Of a stretch of 51,701 bases of DNA, positions 7,728-15,520 are shown piece by piece; within the stretch, counting starts at the first letter, position 1; every line of letters starts with the position of its first letter. The stretch is from NCBI GenBank assembly GCA_040754255.1, contig JBFMDA010000006.1, positions 1 through 51,701 on the forward strand, given 5' to 3'. A program made the translations under genes and the position numbers. The notes beneath the pieces were generated by a model, which did no database searches, was not told the DNA's origin, and saw only the letters and a program-made list of their open reading frames with translations. Source of the stretch: SURF-25 sp040754255. GTDB taxonomy: Bacteria > Omnitrophota > Gorgyraeia > Gygaellales > Profunditerraquicolaceae.

Positions 7728-10570
7728 AAAACAGTGTGCGTAATATACCTACAACCAGAAACAGAATAGCTATCGCTTGGCAGGCGGCCGTATTTTGTGC
7801 GTGTCTTATGTCCCCCGCCATTGCCCAGGAACCCCTTCGTTACGATATTACCGCCGTACTTGACCCCGCGCAGCATACGGTGAGCGCCCGCCAAAAAGTA
7901 ACCTTTATCAATCCTACCTCCAAGCCGCTTAAGGAGGTCTATTTTCATGTGTATCCGCACCGCAAATACACCAATGATGAAGTCAGGTTTATTTACCGCT
8001 ATGCCGGTTACTTCAAAATCAACCCTTTCCCCGAAGGATTTCAGTCCGGTGATTTAAGGATTGAATCGATTGCCTCCGCAGGGGGAAACCTTACGTATCG
8101 CTTTGAAGGAAGTGACCAAACAATCCTGAAAGTCAATTTAGAGAAAGAACTTAAGCCGCAGGAATCAATAGAGATAGACATATTATTTCAGGTGGATATC
8201 CCCCATGCCTACGGAAGGTTTGGCTGGCATAGGGATATTATCACAATGGTGCGGTGGTATCCGATTGCATGCGTTGTTGATAGCAATGGTTGGCACAATT
8301 ATCCATTTTACCTCTATCATCAACCCTACTTCAGTAATGCAGCCCATTATCGCGTCAGGCTTACTCTTCCTAAGGGCCAGGTCGTGGCTTCCACTGGGTA
8401 TGTGCAATCAAGCCGCGACAATCCCGACGGCACCAAAACCATTTTTATTGAGACAGAGTATCCGGTCAGAGATTTTAGCCTCGGCGTTTCAGCGCGTTTT
8501 AAAGTGCACACCCTCAAAGCCGGCCATTGTCAAATACGGGCATATTACCTTCAAGGCGATGAACAACGCGCAGCACAGGCCGCAGAATGCGCGCGGGACC
8601 TTATGAATTTCTATACGGCAAGATTCGGAGAGTATCCTTACCGCCAATTTAATATCGTGCCCAGTTTTCTCGGTTACGGAGGAGTGCAATCCTCCAATCA
8701 GATATTTATTGATACGCGCGCTTTCCGGTTACCGAAATTTCTTAGCCGCTATTTCGACTTTCTCATTTCCCACGAAACCGGCCACCAGTGGTTTTTTAAT
8801 ATGCTCGGTTCCGATGAGTATAAGGAGATGTTCCTTGATGAAGGCGTTAATTCTTTTTGGGTGCTGCAGCATCTTGAGCATAAATACGGTTACAATGCCT
8901 GGGTAATGGAGTTACCGAAGCCGTTTGCCTGGTTCGTCCCGAATTTTTCTTTCCGGCAAGCCAGTATTGCCAGGTACGTGTATATGGCGACGCACGGCCT
9001 TGATTCCGCCGTAATCAGCGATTTGTCGAGTTTTCAAGAGCCCTCCTCGATATTTGCCATTACCTACGGCAAGGGCGCAGGCGTGCTTGAGATGCTCAGG
9101 CGTTTGATCGGCGACGGCGCATTTACCAGGGCAATGAAACGCTATACCCAAGAGTTCCGTTTTAAGAATATCGGCCTTGCGGATTTCATCCGTATTTTTA
9201 ACGAAGAGTCGCATCAGGATCTGCGCTGGTTTTTTTACGAATGGCTTAAGACGAAACGGTCTTGCGATTATGCCATCAAGTCGTTGCGCAGGGATGCGGT
9301 GGTGATTGAGAACCGCGGCTCAATCCGCATGCCGGTAGAGGTAATGGTGTGGTATAGGGACGGTACGCAAGAGCTGTTGTATTGGGACGGCAGGGGCGTT
9401 TCGGAAGCGATCCCGCTGAAGCAGGGCGGGGTCAAAAAAATACAGGTTGACCCGGACAACAAAATCGTCTTTGACCTTGACCGGACGAACAACGCGTGGC
9501 CGGTGTCTGTCCGTGCAACAGCAGTCCCCTTGTATTATTTCGCTTACGAGATACCGGTGTTGTTGCCGCGGGACTCGTATCAGGTGGTTACAGGGCCCAG
9601 CGTAGGGGGTTCGTCGCTGGGACTGGCATCTTCCGTGCAGAAGCCAAACGATGCGCTTGTGCGGATATCTTCTGTCTATGATTTCGCAGGCTCGGCGCTA
9701 GATTCCAAACTCAATTATGAACTCAGCCATTTATTCAATGCGCAATACGCGGCAGGCTTAGAGCTTTTTGATTATGAATCAAGCAAAGAGAAAAACGACT
9801 TAAGCGGAGGCAAGCTTTACCTGAGAAAAGAATTATGGCCTTCCAGCTACGGATTGCTTGACCTCAATGACCACGTAACTTTTTACCTTCTTCGCGACAA
9901 AAAGTTGGAGAGCACTGCCGGGCTCAATGGCCAGGAGAACACGGATCAACTGCATTACCTCAAAAGGGATGAAGCAATAATCGGGGTTACAGGCTCTTTC
10001 GGCCGCTACGGCCCATACGCAGACCCGGCCTGCGGATGGAAGATTATTCCCACGCAGGAAATTGCCGGCCATTTTCTTGGGGGGCACAGCGCATTCTGGC
10101 GCACGAGCCTGGATGTCGTGAATTATCATTTGCTTATTCCGCGCTCCCAGCATAAAATAGCTACGCGGGTAAAGACCGGCTGGGGAGAGCCTTCGGATAA
10201 AAAGCTCTTTCAGCTAGGCGGGCCGGAAGGGCTGCGGGGGTTTAGTTTTAAAACCATAGAAGGCGCGCATATGGTATTGGGGAGTTTTGAATACCGCGCA
10301 CCCTTGACAACAGATTCAAAACTTTATTTCTTAGATAATATATTTTGCCTGCATACGGTCCAGGCGGTCGGTTTCTTTGATATCGGCAAGGCATGGGACA
10401 GCGATTTCGACGGCAGCCACTTTAAAAAGGATATCGGAGTGGGCTTACGGTTTCATTTTGACCTCATAGGTTTTCTTGAAAAACTGGTTATCAGGATAGA
10501 TGTAGCGCAGGCTGTGCCTGCGCATAAGGAAGAGCCTCATGTATGGTTCGGGGTGAGCCAGACATTTTAA
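7724..10570 (+). CDS. M1-family metallopeptidase fused to a C-terminal outer-membrane barrel
   Basis: This 948-residue protein begins with a cleavable signal peptide (about residues 1-34, ...MSPAIAQ). Residues ~35-590 are an M1 gluzincin peptidase: HETGH at 350-354 supplies two zinc-binding His and the catalytic Glu, and E373 in FLDEG is the third ligand, giving the exact HExxH-x18-E spacing. The last ~330 residues are strand-rich and carry FQLGGPEGLRGF near residue 832, the hallmark of Omp85/TamA/ShlB-type barrels, and end in GVSQTF with a C-terminal Phe. The peptidase is therefore probably tethered to the outer membrane by its own barrel. It overlaps the glycosylase gene by 4 bases and the FmdB gene follows after one base. 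Confidence 0.85.
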   Translation: MKNSVRNIPTTRNRIAIAWQAAVFCACLMSPAIAQEPLRYDITAVLDPAQHTVSARQKVTFINPTSKPLKEVYFHVYPHRKYTNDEVRFIYRYAGYFKINPFPEGFQSGDLRIESIASAGGNLTYRFEGSDQTILKVNLEKELKPQESIEIDILFQVDIPHAYGRFGWHRDIITMVRWYPIACVVDSNGWHNYPFYLYHQPYFSNAAHYRVRLTLPKGQVVASTGYVQSSRDNPDGTKTIFIETEYPVRDFSLGVSARFKVHTLKAGHCQIRAYYLQGDEQRAAQAAECARDLMNFYTARFGEYPYRQFNIVPSFLGYGGVQSSNQIFIDTRAFRLPKFLSRYFDFLISHETGHQWFFNMLGSDEYKEMFLDEGVNSFWVLQHLEHKYGYNAWVMELPKPFAWFVPNFSFRQASIARYVYMATHGLDSAVISDLSSFQEPSSIFAITYGKGAGVLEMLRRLIGDGAFTRAMKRYTQEFRFKNIGLADFIRIFNEESHQDLRWFFYEWLKTKRSCDYAIKSLRRDAVVIENRGSIRMPVEVMVWYRDGTQELLYWDGRGVSEAIPLKQGGVKKIQVDPDNKIVFDLDRTNNAWPVSVRATAVPLYYFAYEIPVLLPRDSYQVVTGPSVGGSSLGLASSVQKPNDALVRISSVYDFAGSALDSKLNYELSHLFNAQYAAGLELFDYESSKEKNDLSGGKLYLRKELWPSSYGLLDLNDHVTFYLLRDKKLESTAGLNGQENTDQLHYLKRDEAIIGVTGSFGRYGPYADPACGWKIIPTQEIAGHFLGGHSAFWRTSLDVVNYHLLIPRSQHKIATRVKTGWGEPSDKKLFQLGGPEGLRGFSFKTIEGAHMVLGSFEYRAPLTTDSKLYFLDNIFCLHTVQAVGFFDIGKAWDSDFDGSHFKKDIGVGLRFHFDLIGFLEKLVIRIDVAQAVPAHKEEPHVWFGVSQTF
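10505..10523 (+). repeat. Perfect 8-bp hairpin with 3-base loop inside a coding region
   Basis: GCGCAGGC at 10505-10512 and GCCTGCGC at 10516-10523 pair perfectly around TGT. It lies 50 bases before the stop of the M1-barrel gene. It could reduce read-through into downstream genes or stabilise the upstream message, but no T-tract follows, so it is not an intrinsic terminator. Confidence 0.55.
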
Positions 10571-10571
10571 A

Positions 10572-10793
10572 ATGCCTATATTCGAATTCATATGCCAGGA
10601 ATGCGGCGTGCAATTTGAATATCTTGTGCGCCAACGTGACGAACGGGTGGTCTGCCCTCGATGCCAGGCCAAAACCGTAAAAAAAGTCCTTTCGACTTTT
10701 GCGTTTGCTTCGAAAGGCCAGTCCGGCAGCAGTAGCGCTTCTTCGGGTTGCGGTAGTTGCACGAGCCATAACTGCGCGCAGTGCGCAAGGTAA
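10572..10793 (+). CDS. FmdB-family zinc ribbon protein
   Basis: This 73-residue protein has the FmdB N-terminal zinc ribbon: MPIFEFICQECG then VVCPRC, with four Cys in a CxxC-x(n)-CxxC arrangement (Cys8, Cys11, and the pair near residues 33-36). A Ser-rich stretch and a Cys/Gly-rich tail (SSGCGSCTSHNCAQC) follow, common in this family. FmdB-type proteins are small, widespread and of unclear function; the regulatory label comes from the formamidase locus of Methylophilus. The ATG lies one base after the M1-barrel stop, in the same transcription unit. Confidence 0.85.
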   Translation: MPIFEFICQECGVQFEYLVRQRDERVVCPRCQAKTVKKVLSTFAFASKGQSGSSSASSGCGSCTSHNCAQCAR

Positions 10794-10800
10794 GGTATGT

Positions 10801-11937
10801 ATGGTACGCAAAGGACGTTTACTGATGCTCCTGAGGCGGCTTATCAAGATTAATTCCCAGAATCCGCCGGGTAACGAACGCGAAATCGCCCTTTTTGTCA
10901 AAGCACACCTGGAAAAAATAGGAATGAAGGCGCGTATTTATGAATTCAAAAAGAAACGCAGCAACGTCGTGGCAGTCCGGCAAGGGCGGCATAAGAAACA
11001 TTCGCTGCTTATTACGCCCCACCTGGATACCGTGCCTGCGGGCAAGAGCTGGAAGTATGGCCCATTTTCCGGCACGCGTTGTAAAGACAAGGTGTATGGG
11101 TTGGGCGCAACGGATTGCAAGGGAAATCTTGCATCTTTGCTTGAAGCGCTTCAAAGCCTGGCTGAAAAGAAAGCGGTATTGCCGTATACGTTGGTTTTTG
11201 CAGCCACTGCCGACGAGGAGAGCGGTTCTGCGCAAGGGCTTATTCCGTTGCTTGCAAAAGGGATCCTTGCGCCTTCTGCCGCGGTGGTGCTGGATGTCAG
11301 CGATTTCGATATCGTTGTAACCCAGAAAGGGCTGATGCATCTTAAGGTCAAGGTGCAGGGGAAAAGGGCGCACGGCGCCTACCCCTACCGGGGCAAGAAT
11401 GCAATTGATATGTCCCTGCGCGTGTTGGATGAGGTCAAACGATACAGGTTTGACTACCGCAGGATCCCATTATTGAAATTCCCGACGGTGAATATCGGCA
11501 CCATCAGGGGAGGGGATAAGGTGAATATAGTTGCCGATTGGTGTGAATTTGAGCTTGATTACAGGTTCTTACCTGAGATGTCTGCGCAGAGAATACTGCG
11601 CGACCTCAAAACCATACTGCGCAGGCACGCCCGGAAGTCCAAAATTGAAATTGAGGGAATCCAGAAACCTTACTGTATTGATACGCGCCATCCTCTTGTT
11701 GCGTCCTTGAGGGCGGCAATGAAGAAATGCCGGGTGCGTTCGCATATCAGGGGGTCTGAGGGAGCTACGGTGATAACCTTTTTTCAGGACAAGGGGATTC
11801 CCGCAGTCGCAACCGGCTTTGGTGCTGAGGCATGCGCCCACATTGCTGATGAGTATGCGCGCCTCTCCTGGCTTTGCAAGGGCGCAGAGGTGCTGGAAGA
11901 ATTTCTTACCCATTATAACGCCATAAAAGAGGAGTAG
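10801..11937 (+). CDS. M20-family metallopeptidase (ArgE/DapE/ACY1-like)
   Basis: The 378-residue product carries M20 metal-site motifs in order: HLDTVPAG (ligand His, catalytic Asp), YGLGATDCKGN (bridging Asp), TADEESGS (catalytic Glu and next ligand Glu) and the C-terminal segment around GAEACAHIADEYARLS (last ligand His). These di-zinc enzymes hydrolyse amide bonds of N-acyl amino acids or small peptides; the exact substrate is unresolved between acetylornithine/succinyl-diaminopimelate-type and peptidase-type members. A longer in-frame reading to 10699 would overlap FmdB by 95 bases and is unlikely; ATG 10801 has GGT-containing AAGGT upstream. The PAC2 gene follows after 6 bases. Confidence 0.87.
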   Translation: MVRKGRLLMLLRRLIKINSQNPPGNEREIALFVKAHLEKIGMKARIYEFKKKRSNVVAVRQGRHKKHSLLITPHLDTVPAGKSWKYGPFSGTRCKDKVYGLGATDCKGNLASLLEALQSLAEKKAVLPYTLVFAATADEESGSAQGLIPLLAKGILAPSAAVVLDVSDFDIVVTQKGLMHLKVKVQGKRAHGAYPYRGKNAIDMSLRVLDEVKRYRFDYRRIPLLKFPTVNIGTIRGGDKVNIVADWCEFELDYRFLPEMSAQRILRDLKTILRRHARKSKIEIEGIQKPYCIDTRHPLVASLRAAMKKCRVRSHIRGSEGATVITFFQDKGIPAVATGFGAEACAHIADEYARLSWLCKGAEVLEEFLTHYNAIKEE

Positions 11938-11943
11938 TTATCT

Positions 11944-12909
11944 ATGGAAGGGATTACCTATCTTAAGAAGCCGCGGCTTAAAAGCCCCTATCTCATTGTT
12001 GCCTGGCCGGGCATGGGAGAGGTGGCATTCAAGGCAGCAATGTACCTTATAGATACGCTTAAGGCCGAAGAATTCGCTTCAATACCCCCCGCAGATTTTT
12101 TCTATCTCACAGACGTCATCGTGCAAAAGGGCGTGTTTGAGCTTCCGCAGCTGCCGTTTAGTAAATTTTACTTCTGGAAAAATAAAGATATGGCACACGA
12201 CATCATTATTTTTGTCAGCAATGCCCAGCCGGATTTGGCGAAAGCCCAGGAGTATTGTGAAAAGATACTTCTTCTGGCCAAGGCCATGAAAGTGGAGCGC
12301 GTTATTAGCTTTGCGGCCATGCCTCAGGCCATAGACCACACGCAGCAGCCGCAAGTATGGTATGCCTCTTCTTCCGAGCAGGTCAATGCATTTTTAAAAA
12401 AATATACACTTCAACTTTTACCCGAAGGCCAGGTAAGCGGCTTAAACGGCCTCTTCCTGGGCTTAGCCAAAAAGGAAGGATTTGAAGGATTTTGCCTTTT
12501 AGGCGAAATCCCGTTATATACGATTCAGATTGAGAACCCCAAAGCCTCCCGCGCGGTGCTTGAGGCTTTTGCGGCGATTGCGCGCATACCGTTAGACCTT
12601 AACGAATTAACCGAGCAGGAGCATCTTGTCGAAAACCAGATTAATAACCTTCTTGAATATCTCAAGGTCGGTCCTGCCCCGGGCCCTATCGGCGACGAAG
12701 AGATCGAGAAGATAAAAAAGTCATTAAGCCAGCTTACGCGGCTGCCCAGTTCGATAAAAGAGAAAATTGATAAGCTCTTTCTTCAGGCAGGGCAAGATAT
12801 CTCCAAGGCGAATGAGCTGAAGTCCGAATTAGATAAGTGGAATGTGTATAAGGAGTACGAAGACCGCTTTCTCGATTTATTCAAGAAAAACAAGGAAAAA
12901 AATAATTGA
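11944..12909 (+). CDS. PAC2-family protein
   Basis: The 321-residue protein begins with the characteristic PAC2 (proteasome assembly chaperone 2) opening LIVAWPGMGEVAFKAAMYL (residues ~17-36), followed by the beta/alpha core containing VISFAAMP (~120) and GQVSGLNGLFLGLAKKEG (~160-178). Its C-terminal ~90 residues are charged and helical. Bacterial PAC2 proteins exist in organisms without proteasomes, and their role is unknown. The gene is co-directional with tight spacing on both sides; its TGA overlaps the TTG start of the HAD gene. Confidence 0.85.
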   Translation: MEGITYLKKPRLKSPYLIVAWPGMGEVAFKAAMYLIDTLKAEEFASIPPADFFYLTDVIVQKGVFELPQLPFSKFYFWKNKDMAHDIIIFVSNAQPDLAKAQEYCEKILLLAKAMKVERVISFAAMPQAIDHTQQPQVWYASSSEQVNAFLKKYTLQLLPEGQVSGLNGLFLGLAKKEGFEGFCLLGEIPLYTIQIENPKASRAVLEAFAAIARIPLDLNELTEQEHLVENQINNLLEYLKVGPAPGPIGDEEIEKIKKSLSQLTRLPSSIKEKIDKLFLQAGQDISKANELKSELDKWNVYKEYEDRFLDLFKKNKEKNN

Positions 12910-13553
12910 GCGGCAATGGGATAAAAGCGTTGCTTTTTGACCTCGGCAACGTGCTCGTAGATTTCGACCACTGGATTGCAGTAAAAAAACTTGCCCCCCT
13001 AAGCGGCAAAAGCCCCGATGAGATTTATTCCCTTTTTTTTGATTCAGAACTCACACAGCTATTTGAAGAAGGCAAGATTTCTCCTGAGGATTTCTTTATA
13101 CAAATAACACAGGCGCTCGGTGTCTCTGTGCCTTTTACCCAGTTCTTGCCGATTTGGAACAATATCTTTTTTCAAACCGCAGAGAACCGCCTCGTATATT
13201 CCTTAGTGCGCACGCTAAAGGCTAAATACCGCGTGGGGCTTATCTCTAACATTAATACGTTACACTTTGAGTTCCTGAGGCAGACGACGCCGATATTTGA
13301 TGCATTCGATTTCCTCATTACTTCTTATACGGTCGGCGCAGTCAAACCGAAACCCCGGATATACCAAGCGGCCCTGGAAGCTGCCGGTGCGCGTGCGCAA
13401 GAGTCGTTTTATGTCGACGATAGGATTGAACTGATCCGCGCGGCCCGTACCTTAGGTATGCACGCATATGTCTATACAGGGTTCGCGCAACTGGCGCTTG
13501 ATCTTGCAGGGTGCGGTATCGCGCAAGGAGCGTTGCACAGTGAAAACGCATAA
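12906..13553 (+). CDS. HAD-superfamily hydrolase (HAD-IA type)
   Basis: The 215-residue protein shows all four HAD motifs: LLFDLGNVLVDFD with nucleophile Asp (residues ~9-21), motif II LISNIN (Ser), motif III Lys in VKPKPRIYQ, and motif IV FYVDDRIE. It belongs to the YihX/phosphoglycolate-phosphatase-like HAD-IA branch; the substrate is a small phosphorylated metabolite that cannot be named. The start is a TTG overlapping the previous stop (TTGA); AAGGA at 12892-12896, nine bases upstream, supports it, and no in-frame ATG is available before motif I. Confidence 0.85.
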   Translation: MSGNGIKALLFDLGNVLVDFDHWIAVKKLAPLSGKSPDEIYSLFFDSELTQLFEEGKISPEDFFIQITQALGVSVPFTQFLPIWNNIFFQTAENRLVYSLVRTLKAKYRVGLISNINTLHFEFLRQTTPIFDAFDFLITSYTVGAVKPKPRIYQAALEAAGARAQESFYVDDRIELIRAARTLGMHAYVYTGFAQLALDLAGCGIAQGALHSENA

Positions 13554-14292
13554 ATATCAAAAACGCATTTACAGGGACTGGGCCAGATCGGGGCAACTTA
13601 AAAAAACGCACGTGGTTGTGCAAGAAACAGACCTGGCAGTCTATTGCGACCCGGCGGCTGACCCGTTATTTATCGAAAGAAGGGTACAAGTATACCGCCG
13701 GCAGATAGAGGGCTATATAGCCAAAGACAGGCGGTTCCTTGAATCTTTAAAGCCCGTTGAAGTAGAGTTGCGTGCCCCTGCCATCGTAAGAAATATGGCA
13801 ACGCAGGCAAAGAAAGCGAATGTGGGCCCTATGGCAGCGGTTGCCGGCGCAATCGCCGAAGCGGTGGGGAGGGATTTGTTAAAGAAGGGGCATACAGAGG
13901 TGATAGTTGAGAACGGAGGCGACCTGTTTTTAAAAATAAAAAAACCGCGGCTCGTCGGATTCTATGCGGGCACTTCACCTTTCTCGGGCAGGATTGCGCT
14001 TGAGGTAAGACCCGAAGATACGCCTGAAGGCATATGTACTTCATCGGGGACAGTAGGGCATTCGCTGAGTTTCGGCTGTGCTGATAGCGTTGCCATTGTC
14101 TCTACGAACGCTGCATTAGCCGACGCAGTTGCTACGGCGTGCGCAAACCTTGTGAGCGGTACGCAGGATCTGCCCAAGGCCGTTACCTTTGCGCGTTCGG
14201 TTGGCGGCATCAAGGGGGTAGTGATAATAGCCAAGGGAAACCTTGCCAGCTGGGGAAGCATTGTATTCTCGGTAAAGGGGGCGAAAAAATAA
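13540..14292 (+). CDS. UPF0280 (DUF375) family protein
   Basis: The 250-residue product matches the UPF0280 family: VVVQETDL near residue 22, GPMAAVAGAIAEAVG (~90-104), VIVENGGDLFL (~116-126) and CTSSGTVGHSLSFGCADSV (~165-183). The family is distantly related to ApbE FMN transferases but has no proven reaction. The GTG at 13540 is chosen because AAGGAG stands at 13525-13530; the frame stays open upstream to 13468 inside the HAD gene, but without that signal. It overlaps the HAD gene by 14 bases and is the last gene before a 235-base non-coding stretch. Confidence 0.85.
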   Translation: MKTHKYQKRIYRDWARSGQLKKTHVVVQETDLAVYCDPAADPLFIERRVQVYRRQIEGYIAKDRRFLESLKPVEVELRAPAIVRNMATQAKKANVGPMAAVAGAIAEAVGRDLLKKGHTEVIVENGGDLFLKIKKPRLVGFYAGTSPFSGRIALEVRPEDTPEGICTSSGTVGHSLSFGCADSVAIVSTNAALADAVATACANLVSGTQDLPKAVTFARSVGGIKGVVIIAKGNLASWGSIVFSVKGAKK

Positions 14293-14393
14293 TAATTTTC
14301 AAGAAGCGCCACCGCCACCGCCGTTTTTTTAAATAAAATTATTTTCTCGACGGAAACTCCGCCATTTTCATCGTAAATTATTATAAAAAAATC

Positions 14394-14422
14394 TTGACAA
14401 TGCATAGTATATACAGTATGAT
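14394..14422 (+). promoter_or_regulatory. Sigma-70 promoter of the ATP-grasp/KamA operon
   Basis: TTGACA at 14394-14399 and TATGAT at 14417-14422 are separated by 17 bases. It is one of the best matches to the vegetative consensus in the window. Transcription would start near 14429, about 100 bases before the first ATP-grasp gene. Confidence 0.8.
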
Positions 14423-14428
14423 ACAGGT

Positions 14429-14519
14429 AAATAAAATAGAGGACGGAGGTTGAAAATTTAAATTGAAAAAGTAGGAAGCACTAACAGGGCTCTTGATTTT
14501 AGCAGGAGCCTATTTTTTT
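14429..14519 (+). ncRNA. Candidate short leader RNA / attenuated leader or small RNA
   Basis: From the predicted start near 14429 the transcript would run ~90 nt to a hairpin with a T-tract just before the ATG at 14528. It contains a good Shine-Dalgarno sequence (GGACGGAGG around 14441-14449) followed only by very short frames (for example TTG AAA ATT TAA). The rest is A-rich. It may be a leader controlling read-through into the operon, or a free-standing small RNA. I do not recognise a known riboswitch class. Confidence 0.4.
14488..14519 (+). terminator. Intrinsic terminator-like hairpin in the operon leader
   Basis: GGCTCTTG (14488-14495) pairs with CAGGAGCC (14503-14510) over 8 bp including one G-U, with a 7-base loop, and is followed by TATTTTTTT. 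It lies between the strong promoter and the first gene, only 8 bases before the ATG. This suggests attenuation or a small RNA rather than the end of the upstream operon. Confidence 0.75.
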
Positions 14520-14527
14520 AAATCCTC

Positions 14528-15520
14528 ATGAAAACCATAGGCTTAACGTACGATTTAAAGACAGACTATAAGTTTAAAGACGATGACCCGCCTGATGCGG
14601 CCGCGGAATTCGACCACCCTTCTACCATTGATGTAATCGCCGACGCAATAGAATCGCAGGGGTTTAAGATAAAACGCATTGGAAATGTTGAGAGCCTTTT
14701 GGAAAAGGTAGATACCCTTAACGTGGATATGGTATTTAATATTTCGGAAGGGATCTCCGGGAGGAACCGAGAATCGCAAGTTCCCATGCTGCTTGAGATG
14801 CGCAATATCCCTTTTGTAGGCGCAGATGCGCTCACATTGGGGGTAACCCTTGATAAAATTATGGCGAAAAAAATCTTTATCGCCGAAGGGATACCCACGC
14901 CGAAGTTTTTCGAAATCAAGAATATCACGGAAAATCATTTACACATTGACCATCTCAAATTCCCTTTGATTGTAAAGCCGCGCTTTGAAGGCTCTTCAAA
15001 GGGCTTAAGCGAATCCTCCCGGGTCGAAAGCATAGACGAACTTAAGAAACAGGCCGAGTACATCATCTCTTTTTATAAACAACCCGCGCTCGTAGAAGAA
15101 TTCATCCGAGGGGAAGAACTGACGGTCGCTCTTATAGGCAATGACCCGCCTGAAGTATTGCCTCCGGTCCACATCAAGATCGACGGCAGATATAAACTGC
15201 ACGATAAATTTTATACCTTTGAGCGCATTACTTCAGACAGGCTGGAATATGTCTGCCCGGCGCGCATCAGCCAGGAGCTGAAAAAAGAACTCTCCGAGCT
15301 GGCCCTAAAAGTATATGACACGGTTGAATGCAAGGATTTTGGTAGGGTGGATTTTAGGGTTGACGAAAACGGCAAACCCTATGCACTCGAAATTAACCCC
15401 TTGCCTTCCTTGTCCACCGAAGACGTATTTATGGTGGTGGCAAAGGCGATAGGCATTACGTACGAAGAGATAATCGGCCGGATATTGCGCAGTGCCTTTA
15501 AGAGGTATAACCTTAATTAA
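14528..15520 (+). CDS. D-Ala-D-Ala ligase-like ATP-grasp protein, copy 1
   Basis: The 330-residue protein has the D-alanine-D-alanine ligase/ATP-grasp layout: VDMVFNISEGISGRNRES (residues ~69-86), FVGADALTLGVTLDKIMAKKI (~97-117), FPLIVKPRFEGSSKGL (ATP-binding Lys and Gly-rich loop, ~146-161), LVEEFIRGEELTVAL (~193-207) and the Mg-binding end DFGRVDFRV...ALEINPLPSLS (~272-300). The family joins a carboxylate to an amine through an acyl phosphate. It differs from typical Ddl in its central segment, so the substrates may not be D-Ala. No Shine-Dalgarno sequence is seen before the ATG, which sits directly after a terminator-like hairpin. The second copy starts right after its stop. Confidence 0.85.
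   Translation: MKTIGLTYDLKTDYKFKDDDPPDAAAEFDHPSTIDVIADAIESQGFKIKRIGNVESLLEKVDTLNVDMVFNISEGISGRNRESQVPMLLEMRNIPFVGADALTLGVTLDKIMAKKIFIAEGIPTPKFFEIKNITENHLHIDHLKFPLIVKPRFEGSSKGLSESSRVESIDELKKQAEYIISFYKQPALVEEFIRGEELTVALIGNDPPEVLPPVHIKIDGRYKLHDKFYTFERITSDRLEYVCPARISQELKKELSELALKVYDTVECKDFGRVDFRVDENGKPYALEINPLPSLSTEDVFMVVAKAIGITYEEIIGRILRSAFKRYNLN

Noticed and set aside
10699..10800. Long N-terminal extension of the M20 peptidase
   Set aside because: It overlaps the FmdB gene in another frame and carries no family similarity.
14293..14345. Terminator after the UPF0280 gene
   Set aside because: A CCGCCACCGCC-rich stretch and T run are present, but no convincing stem could be drawn.
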